NCBI GenBank assembly: GCA_965209015.1
Contig: OZ242367.1
Coordinates: 1,054,001 to 1,118,000, forward strand
From: Bin80 sp965209015
Lineage (GTDB): Bacteria > Bacteroidota > Rhodothermia > Rhodothermales > Bin80
Direction of reading: 5' to 3'
DNA: 64,000 nt
Positions 44,981 to 54,811 of this stretch are shown piece after piece. Both the position numbers and the translations under genes were made by a program. The first letter of the stretch is position 1, and every line of letters starts with the position of its first letter. The notes under the pieces were generated by a model. The model was not told the origin of the DNA, did not search any database, and saw only the letters and a list, made by a program, of their open reading frames with translations.

Positions 44981-47900
44981 TCAGTCAAACGATTCGGTTT
45001 TAGATGATAGCGGATCAACAAATTGGAAGATGATCGGAGTGTCATTGGAGCGGACGACAATGATTTTCGTTGAGTTGCCCTGAATGACCGCAATACGTCT
45101 GGCTTCACCAGGGACATGGAAACCACTTTGATGAATCACTTGCGATTTTTTTGTTTCTGTAAAACGAAGAAATTCACCCCATCCTGCATTCAAAGCCCCG
45201 AATGCATTAGAGGTGGCAGACAGGTTACCTGCGATAAGTAAATTGGACTCAGAGCCCATTTGGATTGGCTGAAGAGCCATGATCGGCGACCATTGTGCTT
45301 GATCAGGCATCACATCCGCCATGAAGTTGGTCCTCTGATCATTCCAGTATACATGAGAACTTAAAGTTTGAATAACGAAGCTAGGTTGTAGATTTTCACC
45401 AAATATGTCTACGATGGATACATCTTTATAGGCATCATAAGTGGGAATTCTTGATGATAGACCGGGCATTTGCTGGAGCAGGGCATCACGTGAAGCCCAG
45501 GACATCCATTGATCTTCTTGCCACAGCGCTATGACCGGATCCATTCGTCCGTCCTGATCAAAGTCATCTGCGAACAGCGCAACTGGTACATTCAGAATAG
45601 TGTTCAGGCCAAGATTTCCTGCCATCAGATCTACCAACCCATCTGCATTCAGATCCTCTGCAATTAAACTTTGCCATAGGCCAGTAGACCGGGACAGACC
45701 GAGGGAGTCCGTCTGGTCAACAAGAACGGTTCCACGATTTTCCAAAACCGTAATCGGCATCCACTCGCCGGCCAGTGCAAGATCAGGAAGCGAACTGCCC
45801 ACTAGGTCAGCCCAAACTGCGTCAGTCACATGACCAATTTGTTGAAGGGTAGAGGAGACTTGATTGGTGATGTCGGTGAAGTGTCCAGTCCCATCGTTCT
45901 CCAGTAGACTACTTGTTCCTGACTCTCCATAACTCTCTGGATATGTATCACTGGCGACAAAGAGATCAATATCTCCGTCAAGATCAAAATCGGTCGCCGC
46001 TATGGCTGTACCATTTGAATGAATCACAGGTAAACGGATGGAATCGGCCTGGAAAACTCCAGAGCCCAAATTCATATATAGTCGATCTTGATGAAGTTCA
46101 GCTGGTCCAGTCCAGCCACCACTTACAACATATAAATCCTGATCTCCATCTCCATCGGCATCAAAAAAGGTTGCATCCGTATCTTCGCTAGCCTGATGTG
46201 AGTCTGGGAAAGGGATGTTTTGAAAACGTCCGCTAGGCAATTGAAGATACAATGCCCCAGTTTGACCGCGTCCTCCCCCAAAATAAATATCCTCCAGTCC
46301 ATCATCGTTTACGTCCGACACGGCCAAAGCAACTCCACGGGTACTTCGCCAATAGGGTAAGAGGGGTTGCAATTCAAAATCCCTTCCCTCATCCTCAATG
46401 TGCCTAAATGAGATCCCATGGTTGTCCAGAAGACGGACTTCTCGGGGTTTAGCCACAGATGCATGAGTTGAGGCGACTTGAGCATCCGATTCATGAAGGA
46501 TCAAACGAGTCCCAGCGATTACAGGACTAACTTTTGAGTGAAGCCCTGATGGCCAAATGACAATAACAGAATCTGCGATAAGAGCATCTCCAATCCCAAA
46601 ATTCAATACATGATCTACGGATGACTGGAATCCGCGCGACGGAAATTGCTCTTGCATTTGATGCATATTCAAATACCATACGCTGACTTTGGCACCAATT
46701 GCGGATGTGTTCTTCTTCGCACCTCGCAATTCAACGGAGATGTAATGATTTATTGATTCATTTCTATAAATCAATGCAGAGTGATTCAAAGCATTTACTA
46801 CGATATCCAGGTCTCCATCCAGATCCAGGTCTCCATAAGCGGCACCATTGCCAATGACTTTCTTGGTAAATCCCCAGACCGTGCTCACATCTTCAAACTG
46901 GAGGTTATCTCCACCTTTAAGTGCATAGTTGGAGACGATTGCAGGAGGCATTTTGTGAGCAACCTCGGCTTCCTGTTCAGCGGTTCCCTCTGCGAGTATT
47001 CGTTGGATATCTGGAGTGGCTACGTACTCAATGAAGTCCAGATCGTTGGGTCTTCCAAGAATTCCGTTTGTTACATATAAGTCCTTCCAGCCATCGCCAT
47101 CAAAATCGGCTAACAGAGGAGACCATGACCAATCGGTCGCCTCAATTCTGGCAAACGACGCAATCTCGCTAAAGAAAGGGAGCCCCTCTGGAGTAATTCC
47201 CCGATGCAGTTGAAGGGTGTTTCTCGAAACCTGAGGGCCGTATCCAAAATCTGCTAAAATTTGCATACGTGCATCAGCATTCGCATTGCCGGCCGTACGC
47301 TGAGTCGCCAGGTCTGGAGGCAGCATATCCAAGGCAATAATATCGGGGAGACCGTCATTGTTCAGATCGGCAATATCCACGCCCATCGTTGACCGACTAG
47401 TTTGCCCAGTGGTTTTCCATAGAGATTCTGTGAATGTGCCTAAACCAGAATTCAAATAGAGGTAATCATCTTCATGGAAGTCATTACCAACATAAAGATC
47501 TGGCCACCCATCCAGATTCAGATCGCTCGCGACAATACCGAGTCCATATCCGAGCGCACTGCTGTATATGCCTGCCTCTGAGGTAATACTCTGAAAGTAT
47601 CCATCGTCCTGCCGGTAAAATTTATCCCCGACTCTGGGCGCATCAATGACTCTCCGCCAAGAAGGCACATACGAATCACGAGAATGAATGGCGTGATTAA
47701 GTAGGTAGAGGTCCAGATCTCCATCTAGATCAAAGTCAAGCCAAGCGGTATGTGTTGAGAGTCCTTCAAAATCTAGTCCATAGCGCTGACTTTCTTCTTT
47801 GAAAGTACCATCCCGCTGATTGATATAGAGTAGATTATGTCCTGTCTTTGAGAGGTGGCTGACTCTACAAACGTAAATATCCATCCAGCCGTCCCCATTC

Positions 47901-48262
47901 ACATCTGCCATACTGACTCCCGTAGACCAAGTATTCTCTTCAGAGATGATCCCAGCTTCAAGGGTAATATCTTTGAACTTGAAATCTCCTTGATTCAGGT
48001 ATAGTTGATCTGAAACTTGATTGCCAGACAGGAACAGGTCAGGGAGTCGGTCATTGTTGATATCTCCTATCGCGACTCCGCCTCCGTCATAAAAGTACAG
48101 ATAATCAATAATATTGAAATCGGCTTCCGGTACCAGCGTATTGCTAAACTTTACGCCAGTTTGAGCTTCGGTCAATAGCGTGAATAGCCTGAACTCGGAT
48201 CCTGATTCGTTTCTACATCCCACGATCAAGAGGGATAGAAGCAGAACAGTACTAGTGCGCAT
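44981..48262 (-). CDS. VCBS-repeat / ASPIC-UnbV surface lipoprotein (CRTAC1-like), copy 1
   Basis: 1093 residues. Lipobox IVGC at about 13-16. Many VCBS/FG-GAP repeats with calcium-type loops (AIGDINNDRLPDLFL, DFDLDGDLDLYLL) form a beta-propeller in the first half. An ASPIC/UnbV domain sits at about 540-600 (GAKKNTSAIGAKVSVWY ... RGFQSSVDHVLNFGIGD). A second set of repeats follows (DDGLEDIYFGGGRGQ). Anchored at the outer membrane; binding partner unknown. Overlaps the preceding gene by 11 bp. Confidence 0.88.
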   Translation of the reverse strand: MRTSTVLLLSLLIVGCRNESGSEFRLFTLLTEAQTGVKFSNTLVPEADFNIIDYLYFYDGGGVAIGDINNDRLPDLFLSGNQVSDQLYLNQGDFKFKDITLEAGIISEENTWSTGVSMADVNGDGWMDIYVCRVSHLSKTGHNLLYINQRDGTFKEESQRYGLDFEGLSTHTAWLDFDLDGDLDLYLLNHAIHSRDSYVPSWRRVIDAPRVGDKFYRQDDGYFQSITSEAGIYSSALGYGLGIVASDLNLDGWPDLYVGNDFHEDDYLYLNSGLGTFTESLWKTTGQTSRSTMGVDIADLNNDGLPDIIALDMLPPDLATQRTAGNANADARMQILADFGYGPQVSRNTLQLHRGITPEGLPFFSEIASFARIEATDWSWSPLLADFDGDGWKDLYVTNGILGRPNDLDFIEYVATPDIQRILAEGTAEQEAEVAHKMPPAIVSNYALKGGDNLQFEDVSTVWGFTKKVIGNGAAYGDLDLDGDLDIVVNALNHSALIYRNESINHYISVELRGAKKNTSAIGAKVSVWYLNMHQMQEQFPSRGFQSSVDHVLNFGIGDALIADSVIVIWPSGLHSKVSPVIAGTRLILHESDAQVASTHASVAKPREVRLLDNHGISFRHIEDEGRDFELQPLLPYWRSTRGVALAVSDVNDDGLEDIYFGGGRGQTGALYLQLPSGRFQNIPFPDSHQASEDTDATFFDADGDGDQDLYVVSGGWTGPAELHQDRLYMNLGSGVFQADSIRLPVIHSNGTAIAATDFDLDGDIDLFVASDTYPESYGESGTSSLLENDGTGHFTDITNQVSSTLQQIGHVTDAVWADLVGSSLPDLALAGEWMPITVLENRGTVLVDQTDSLGLSRSTGLWQSLIAEDLNADGLVDLMAGNLGLNTILNVPVALFADDFDQDGRMDPVIALWQEDQWMSWASRDALLQQMPGLSSRIPTYDAYKDVSIVDIFGENLQPSFVIQTLSSHVYWNDQRTNFMADVMPDQAQWSPIMALQPIQMGSESNLLIAGNLSATSNAFGALNAGWGEFLRFTETKKSQVIHQSGFHVPGEARRIAVIQGNSTKIIVVRSNDTPIIFQFVDPLSSKTESFD

Positions 48263-51200
48263 AGGCGAAGATGCTCAGCGTATTATTGTTCCGGGCAACG
48301 ATGATCAGTGTGCGACCATTGGCCTCCATAGTCAGAATTTTGCGGACCTGCCCCTCAACAAAAAAACCTGACTCGGACCATGTTAGTTCTTCCCGTGTGT
48401 CCGCGATCCAAGCATTCCCATAGCTTGCATCGTACCTTCCGGCTTCCGGCTTCACATCGTAGAGATTTCCACCCGTCAGAATTAGGTGCCCCCGGCTGGT
48501 GTTGAGATCTGCCAAACCATAGACGGGCGAGAACTGCATTTTTTCAGGTGCAGAGAGTAATGTAAAGTTTCCCAATCCATCATTGATTCCAATCATGCTT
48601 CGGAGTTCTGTCACCCTCAGACGGGTCGCTCGGGCTAATTCATCCTCAGAAAATATATCCTGAATCGTGGCCTCAGCATAGGAGGCATAGGTGGGGAACC
48701 TTCGGACTAAATGGGGGATCTGGCGGATCAGATCATGTCGTAAGTGCCAAGGAAGCAAAAGTCCATTGATGGTTCGTGCAAAGATTTGTTCAACACTCCC
48801 ATTGCGATCAAAGTCCCCAACCCACATGTCCACGGGTGGTTTGAATCTCGAATTTAGACCATGATTGCCGGCTATAAAGTCTAAATCTCCATCCTCATCC
48901 AGATCTAATGCAAGGATTGATTGCCACCAACCTGCAGTATTTTCAAAGCCGACTGAAGCCGAGTGGAAGCTACCTTGATCATTTTTCAGGTAGGTGAGTG
49001 GCATCCATTCTCCAGTGAGTAGTAGATCGGGTTGATGATCTCCGTCAAAGTCTGCACAGGCAGCATCGGTAACAAGTCCGATAGACTCCAAATTGGGGGC
49101 CAAACGGGAGGTCACGTCGGTAAACTTTCCAGATCCATCGTTCAGTAGCAGTTGACTACTGGCAGAAATGCCATAAGCAAAGGGTTGCAGGCGGTTCCCA
49201 AGGAAGAGGTCCAGATCTCCATCCAGATCAAAATCTATTGGACAGACTGTTGAGGTAGGAGTGAATCCGCCGGAACTTAGTCCGATAAGAGACTCCCCTT
49301 GATGGAGAATTCCTGAACCATCGTTGATATACAGCCGATCCAGTAAAGCTGAACTACTACTTGGAAACTCACTGCTACCACTCGCCACGAATAAATCTTG
49401 ATCTCCATCTCCATCAACGTCCAACCATGCACAGTCTGTATCTTCGGAGATCGCATCCTCTTCTAATGTACGCTGTCTTATTTGTGTGAAGTTACCTTCT
49501 ACCGTCTGAATAAATAGGGCTCCAGGTTGATCACGCGCACCTCCAAGATAAAGGTCAACTCTTCCGTCTCCATTTGAATCTCCTTTACACATGGCGGGGC
49601 CTTCGGTTGAGCGCATGTGAAAAAGAAGTGGCTGTTGATCAAAATCGCTAAAATCATTCTCTTGATGTCGCCATCTAAGTCCGAGAGAATCTGTATTAAT
49701 GGAAACGAGTAGGGGATCTAGTTTGGATACTCGGGTCGGATGAGAGAGCGATTTCTCGGAGGGCTGTCGGACAATGAGACGCTGATTCGTCGTGACAGAG
49801 TTTTGTAGGGTCGTATTTCCATCAGTCCAATGGATCACCAATGAATCCAGTGTGGTTACCTCAGGTCCAAGCCCCAAGTGCAAAATCGGATCCACACTAC
49901 TCTGGAAGCCTCTAACAGGCTGCTGTTCAATATACCATAGGGTAGAATCATGCCATGCGCTGATCTGAGTTCCAACCCCCTGTGCATTTGGAGATAACCC
50001 AATCAGTTCAATCTGAAGCCATCGGCGTTTTGGGAATTGATCGGTGGTGCGGTTCCGAAATAGCAGTGGTGATCCACCAAGATTATTGATGAGAAGGTCA
50101 AGGTCTCCATCCAAATCCAAGTCTCCGTACGCGCTCCCATTAGAAAAACCAGATGCGGCGAGTCCCCAGTGTTCTGTTACATCCTCATAGGAGTGGTTAC
50201 CTGCTCCAGCGAACATGTGGTTGGGGATTGGTTGGGTGGGGATCATTTCGATCAGGGTTTTCCAGTCGACATAATTTTCGTCGGTAAGCAGATCTCGGGT
50301 CTCTTCTTCCTGAACAGCTTCCAAATAGTCAGCATTCGTCAAATCGCGATAGATCCCATTGGCTACGAAGATATCTCGGACTCCATCATGATCATAATCT
50401 GCGATGAGTGCTCCCCAACTCCAATCGCTGGCATCCACATGAAACATGCGTCCAGCTTCGGAGAAACGAACGGTAGAGTTCAAGTCATTTCCCTGACTAA
50501 TCTGCAGAGTATTACGGGTGAACTGATGGTAGTAGTCATCTTGTACATAGGCCTTGTAGCGAGTCCAGCTATCAAATGCGGATACAGTCTTTAGCCGAAC
50601 ATCCGTTGCGGGAAGCATATCTGTCACAAAAATGTCCAGATATCCATCTCCATTGAGGTCTGCCATATCGGCGCCCATAGCTGCAGCACTTACACTGTTG
50701 ATACTGTTGCGGAGGGACTCCAAAAAGGTGCCATCCTGATTGTTGATATACAAGTAGTCATGTTCAAAAAAATCATTTGATATATACAGATCGGGCCATC
50801 CATCCCGATTTACATCCCCTACGGAAGCTCCGAGACCAAAGCCAATCTCACTACGGTAGATTCCAGAATTTTCGGTGACATCCGTGAAATAATTTTCGGG
50901 GGCTTCATTACGATATAATCGATCTCCTCCATCGAAATGGGGCACATGTCGAGTATTGACCGCAAGATTAAAGTCTTGGATACTTCGGAATGAGTTGTTC
51001 ACCAGATATAGGTCCACATCACCGTCCAGATCATAGTCCAGAAAGGTGGCATGGGTTGAGAGTCCAGCATCGTCTAAGCCATAGGCATTGCCCAACTCTT
51101 CAAATTTCGCATTGCCCTGATTGATGTATAATTCATTCCGTCGATCATCTCCATCTACGATTCCAGAGTTACACACATAGATATCCAAGAGTCCATCTCC

Positions 51201-51563
51201 ATTGATGTCCGCCATACTGACTCCGGTACTCCATGCCCTTGATCCCATGATTCCAGCTTCCTCGGATACATCAATAAATTGGAAATCTCCCTGATTTAGA
51301 TAGAGGCGGTTGGCCGTCTGATTACCGGTGAGAAACAAGTCGGGTAGATCATCGCGATTCACATCTCCGATTGCAGCGCCCCCACCGTTGTAGAAGTTAC
51401 GGTATCGGTATACATTGAATTCATCATGATATTGGAGCGTATTTTCAAATTCAATGCCTGCTTCTTTCGCATCAATCAGTTCAAAAAGTGGACTAGGCTC
51501 AGTGGTACATGCTCCAAGGACAGCAGCCAATAAAATATACACTGATTTACTCATGTTGCTCAC
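48252..51563 (-). CDS. VCBS-repeat / ASPIC-UnbV surface lipoprotein, copy 2
   Basis: 1103 residues. Lipobox LGAC at about 17-20. Same order of parts as copy 1: propeller repeats (AIGDVNRDDLPDLFL, YLDYDLDGDVDLYLV-type), ASPIC/UnbV (SPNAQGVGTQISAW ... RGFQSSVDPILHLGLG) and second repeats (DSNGDGRVDLYLGGARDQ). Clearly paralogous to 44981-48262 and 52542-54371. Overlaps the upstream small lipoprotein by 4 bp and the downstream copy by 11 bp, so all are co-translated. Confidence 0.88.
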   Translation of the reverse strand: MSNMSKSVYILLAAVLGACTTEPSPLFELIDAKEAGIEFENTLQYHDEFNVYRYRNFYNGGGAAIGDVNRDDLPDLFLTGNQTANRLYLNQGDFQFIDVSEEAGIMGSRAWSTGVSMADINGDGLLDIYVCNSGIVDGDDRRNELYINQGNAKFEELGNAYGLDDAGLSTHATFLDYDLDGDVDLYLVNNSFRSIQDFNLAVNTRHVPHFDGGDRLYRNEAPENYFTDVTENSGIYRSEIGFGLGASVGDVNRDGWPDLYISNDFFEHDYLYINNQDGTFLESLRNSINSVSAAAMGADMADLNGDGYLDIFVTDMLPATDVRLKTVSAFDSWTRYKAYVQDDYYHQFTRNTLQISQGNDLNSTVRFSEAGRMFHVDASDWSWGALIADYDHDGVRDIFVANGIYRDLTNADYLEAVQEEETRDLLTDENYVDWKTLIEMIPTQPIPNHMFAGAGNHSYEDVTEHWGLAASGFSNGSAYGDLDLDGDLDLLINNLGGSPLLFRNRTTDQFPKRRWLQIELIGLSPNAQGVGTQISAWHDSTLWYIEQQPVRGFQSSVDPILHLGLGPEVTTLDSLVIHWTDGNTTLQNSVTTNQRLIVRQPSEKSLSHPTRVSKLDPLLVSINTDSLGLRWRHQENDFSDFDQQPLLFHMRSTEGPAMCKGDSNGDGRVDLYLGGARDQPGALFIQTVEGNFTQIRQRTLEEDAISEDTDCAWLDVDGDGDQDLFVASGSSEFPSSSSALLDRLYINDGSGILHQGESLIGLSSGGFTPTSTVCPIDFDLDGDLDLFLGNRLQPFAYGISASSQLLLNDGSGKFTDVTSRLAPNLESIGLVTDAACADFDGDHQPDLLLTGEWMPLTYLKNDQGSFHSASVGFENTAGWWQSILALDLDEDGDLDFIAGNHGLNSRFKPPVDMWVGDFDRNGSVEQIFARTINGLLLPWHLRHDLIRQIPHLVRRFPTYASYAEATIQDIFSEDELARATRLRVTELRSMIGINDGLGNFTLLSAPEKMQFSPVYGLADLNTSRGHLILTGGNLYDVKPEAGRYDASYGNAWIADTREELTWSESGFFVEGQVRKILTMEANGRTLIIVARNNNTLSIFAYAH

Positions 51564-52129
51564 TTAGGTAAAGAGTGCAAGTCCGTAATATAAACAAGGA
51601 CTTCACGGTCTGAATCGCGCTGAATCGTGATCTGTCGATTCGCATCAATCTTAATATATTCTTTGCTAGTCCCGATTAAGGGGATGGATACTTGTTGCGT
51701 CAAGAATCCTCCACCGTACCATGACTCCATGAGATCTCGGACATCATAGATCAGGCTATCAGACCAGAGGTGTCGGTTCCATGGTGCCCATCCATCGTAG
51801 GAGAAGAGAACTCGCATTTGGCTCACCCGATCATGATTAAAATCGGGATAAAAGAGCATGGTTGCTTGGTGGCTAAGTTGATCAGGGAGCTTGTACTGGA
51901 TGTTGCGATTATTTGGACCGTGTACCACCATTCCGCGTGCATTCAGAGCCCAACTGGAGTCATAGAATGCCTGACGAGACATCCCGAGTTCATAATTAAA
52001 GAAAATAGTTTGTATCGTATCGGTTCGGGCCATTTCGCGGGCCCGCATGGACTCAAACTCGGAAGGCTCTGTACAGCCAGCGATGATGAACCCCAGAAAG
52101 CATAATAAACCAAAACGCAATCTGCTCAT
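51560..52129 (-). CDS. small lipoprotein, unknown function
   Basis: 189 residues. Lipobox IAGC at about 16-19 (FIIAGCTEPSEF). No family recognised; mixed alpha/beta composition with YELGMSRQAFYD and TSKEYIKIDANRQITI, resembling small exported proteins between VCBS genes. Its stop overlaps the start of copy 2 (ATGA), so it probably works with it. Confidence 0.7.
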   Translation of the reverse strand: MSRLRFGLLCFLGFIIAGCTEPSEFESMRAREMARTDTIQTIFFNYELGMSRQAFYDSSWALNARGMVVHGPNNRNIQYKLPDQLSHQATMLFYPDFNHDRVSQMRVLFSYDGWAPWNRHLWSDSLIYDVRDLMESWYGGGFLTQQVSIPLIGTSKEYIKIDANRQITIQRDSDREVLVYITDLHSLPK

Positions 52130-52541
52130 GACATTTCACTTGGGGCTATCGGACTAGATGTTGCTATCGTATTAGTAACAGTACGATCACTGTGACACTA
52201 CCGAATCTAACTCTCCCGTGATGCCAAAGTGCAGTAGCGGACCCATATAGAATCGAAACCCGTGTTGCAATGATACTAACCATTTCAGATCGTTCCTCAT
52301 ACCATGACCAGAATCCACCGTGGGGTATTGGGGTAAACGCTGATTTATTAGTTACTCTTGGGGAGTCAATTCGCGGTGAATAATGCAAACCACAAAGTAC
52401 AGATATAGATGTACTTATGATCTTAGGATGATCCAACAAGTCTGAATTCATCAACCTTCACTCCTTACGTTCATGGATCATGCTGAAATCAAAAGTTTTA
52501 CTTCCCTTCAATATTGACTGGGGCAAGATGTAAGGCGATGA
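52130..52541. other. 412-bp gap holding a decayed ASPIC/UnbV fragment
   Basis: Apart from the fragment at 52187-52282 no gene is seen. A 96-codon ORF in another frame (52164-52454, minus) is a by-product. Confidence 0.5.
52187..52282 (-). pseudogene. remnant of a fourth VCBS/ASPIC protein
   Basis: Minus strand, read from 52282: LQHGFRFYMGPLLHFGITGE then LDSVVSQ and a stop. This aligns with LQRGFQSSVDPVLHFGIEGQ-LDSLVV near the end of the intact 609-residue paralogue that begins just upstream. A weaker match in a shifted frame may extend to about 52325. It is probably the tail of a copy lost by deletion. Confidence 0.6.
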
Positions 52542-54371
52542 CTATCTGGTTTCCGAAATGGACACTCTAGACTGGTCGTTCAAATCGGTATAAATCCTCT
52601 TTTGTCCCTGCTGCCACAAAACCACAAGGGAGTCTAACTGCCCCTCTATTCCAAAGTGTAACACGGGGTCTACACTGGACTGAAATCCTCGCTGTAAATA
52701 TTGCTCTGCAAGCCGGAGCTTACCATCTGCCCATAAGATCACTTGGGTGCCGACTCCAAAGGTGTTGGGGGTTCTTCCCTTCAATTCGACTTGATACCAG
52801 TTACGTTCTGGGTATAGTTCTGTTGCCCGGTTTCGATAAACGAATGCAGGCATGTTCACATTGTTGACGATCAGGTCGAGATCGCCGTCATTATCCAAGT
52901 CTCCATATGCAGCTCCATTGGAGAAACTTGGCGCAGCAAGCCCCCATTCTTTGCTCACATCGCGGAAGGAAAAATTCGAATTGCTCGAGTACATATGGTT
53001 GGACAGGGCATGCGAGGGAACTCCTTCCAAAAGTTTGAGGATGGGTTCATCGTGGGTAAGGAAGAGCGTGCGAAGAGAATCGTTATTTGACACTCTGGAA
53101 ATGAAATCCTGATCCAAAAGGTCCTTGAAAATACCATTTGGAACAAAAACATCGCGATGGCCATCAAGATCAAAATCTGCGATTAGGCCTCCCCAGCTCC
53201 AGTCTGTGTCATCTATACCTGCAATGCGGGACACTTCGCTGAATCGCAAATTTCCATCCGGCAAAGGGCCATGATTGAGTTGCAGGGTATTCCTAGTGGC
53301 TTGGTGGTGGTATCCATCTACAATAGACTTCGCATAATCAGTCCAACTTGGAAAGGCAATCCGTGACTGATATCTCCATGGTAGCTTAGGCAGCATATCT
53401 GAGACAAATATATCGGGCCATCCATCTCCATTGTAATCTGCAATATCTCCTCCCATGGAACTGAGACTCATAGATTTGATAGCATTCGTGCCAACTTCTA
53501 TGAATGTCCCTTCCTGATTGAGATAGAGGTAATCACGTTCAAAGAAATCATTGGATACGTAGAGATCTGTCCATCCATCTTTGTTCAAATCTCCAGTTGA
53601 GACACCAAGTCCAAATCCAATTTTACTGCTGTAGATTCCTGATACAAAAGTAACATCAGTAAATAGGCCTCTATCGTTACGCAACAGACGATTACCACCC
53701 TCAGGATCAGGGATCTCACGTAGATTCGGAGCAGGTTTTAGATCGTCAAGCGAGCGGACTGGATTACTAAGGATGTAAACATCAAGATCCCGATCTCCAT
53801 CATAGTCGAAAAAAGAAGCGTGGATTCCTAATGCTCGGAAAGCAAGTCCATAGTCATGCGCCATTTCCTTAAACGTTCCATCTTGTTGATTCACAAATAG
53901 TTCATTATGGCGTTTTGATCCTCCTGGAGGTCCAGATTTGCTCAGATAAAGATCCAGCCAGCCATCTCCGTTGATGTCAACCATACTGATGCCTGTTGTC
54001 CAGGTCCCTTCCGAATAGAGTCCTGCTCGTTCAGTTACATCCTCAAATTGAAAGTTTCCAAGATTAAAATACAGTCGATTTGATACTTGGTTACCAGTCA
54101 GGAGAATATCTGCTAATCCATCTTGGTTCAAATCACCTATGGCTACCCCACCACCATTATAGAAATTGCGAAAGACATACGTATTGAGTGTTTCAGCAGG
54201 AGTCAAATGATTGGCGAAGGTAATCCCTGTTTGCTCTTCGTCCATGAGTTCAAAGAGAGAGATTTCCCGAGTGCATGCACTTAGAATTAAACCAAGCGAC
54301 ACCACGAATGATAGATGAATGATGATGGTAGGGTATAAGCTCCCATTGAAATCGTAAGAAAATGAGCGCAT
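52542..54371 (-). CDS. VCBS-repeat / ASPIC-UnbV lipoprotein, short form
   Basis: 609 residues. Lipobox LSAC at about 30-33, after an N-terminal extension; a later start is not obvious. Contains only the first propeller plus ASPIC/UnbV domain (GRTPNTFGVGTQVILW ... QRGFQSSVDPVLHFGIEG) and stops soon after. The two longer paralogues have a second half. The short form may be a natural variant or the result of truncation next to the decayed copy. Confidence 0.85.
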   Translation of the reverse strand: MRSFSYDFNGSLYPTIIIHLSFVVSLGLILSACTREISLFELMDEEQTGITFANHLTPAETLNTYVFRNFYNGGGVAIGDLNQDGLADILLTGNQVSNRLYFNLGNFQFEDVTERAGLYSEGTWTTGISMVDINGDGWLDLYLSKSGPPGGSKRHNELFVNQQDGTFKEMAHDYGLAFRALGIHASFFDYDGDRDLDVYILSNPVRSLDDLKPAPNLREIPDPEGGNRLLRNDRGLFTDVTFVSGIYSSKIGFGLGVSTGDLNKDGWTDLYVSNDFFERDYLYLNQEGTFIEVGTNAIKSMSLSSMGGDIADYNGDGWPDIFVSDMLPKLPWRYQSRIAFPSWTDYAKSIVDGYHHQATRNTLQLNHGPLPDGNLRFSEVSRIAGIDDTDWSWGGLIADFDLDGHRDVFVPNGIFKDLLDQDFISRVSNNDSLRTLFLTHDEPILKLLEGVPSHALSNHMYSSNSNFSFRDVSKEWGLAAPSFSNGAAYGDLDNDGDLDLIVNNVNMPAFVYRNRATELYPERNWYQVELKGRTPNTFGVGTQVILWADGKLRLAEQYLQRGFQSSVDPVLHFGIEGQLDSLVVLWQQGQKRIYTDLNDQSRVSISETR

Positions 54372-54811
54372 ATTCAGCTACAATGAGGGCCCTGATAAGT
54401 CTTAACCTTTGAAGTGAACCAATTCAAAATGGACAAATCGTCCCTTCCCAAGAGTGTAGGTAGAGAGTTCCATGCGGAAGTTGATAAGTCTTGAAAAGGT
54501 GCCATCAATTACTTGTACAGACTCCTTTAGATCCCCCGTCATCCATGGTAGGTATTTCTTCATATGAGAAAACTTCCTTGATCTAACTCATGATCACCGA
54601 ACGCAGGATCAAACTCCTGATTTGAGGTGTCGCACAGAATATTTAGTTGAATCAAATAACCGGTAAGTGAACCAGAACTCAGAGAGATCAAATTGGATGA
54701 ATTTCTTTTTGCAAAATTGCTTGAAGCCAGAATGCTTGCCGCCTCAACTGTTAGGTATAGCGGTGTGTTGTACCCGAATAACAAGACATCATGTCAACTC
54801 AGGAATGCATT
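54372..54811. other. 440-bp gap with possible gene remnant
   Basis: Two minus-strand frames in a row, 54560-54784 (74 codons) and 54402-54563 (53 codons, MKKYLPWMTGDLKESVQVID...), overlap as ATGA. The second ends LGKGRFVHFELVHFKG, which looks like a genuine C-terminus. I do not recognise either; they may be the worn 3' end of a lost gene. The promoter of the short VCBS gene should lie in the part nearest 54372. Confidence 0.35.
54402..54563 (-). CDS. possible small protein or remnant, 53 aa
   Basis: ATG at 54563, stop at 54402-54404. Contains IDGTFSRLINFRMELSTYTL and ends HFKG. Codon composition is plausible. No family recognised. It sits 30 bp before the VCBS gene in the same direction. Confidence 0.3.
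   Translation of the reverse strand: MKKYLPWMTGDLKESVQVIDGTFSRLINFRMELSTYTLGKGRFVHFELVHFKG

Noticed and set aside
52164..52454. 96-codon minus-strand ORF
   Set aside because: The recognisable similarity to the neighbouring VCBS/ASPIC gene is in a different frame of the same strand; this ORF is a by-product.
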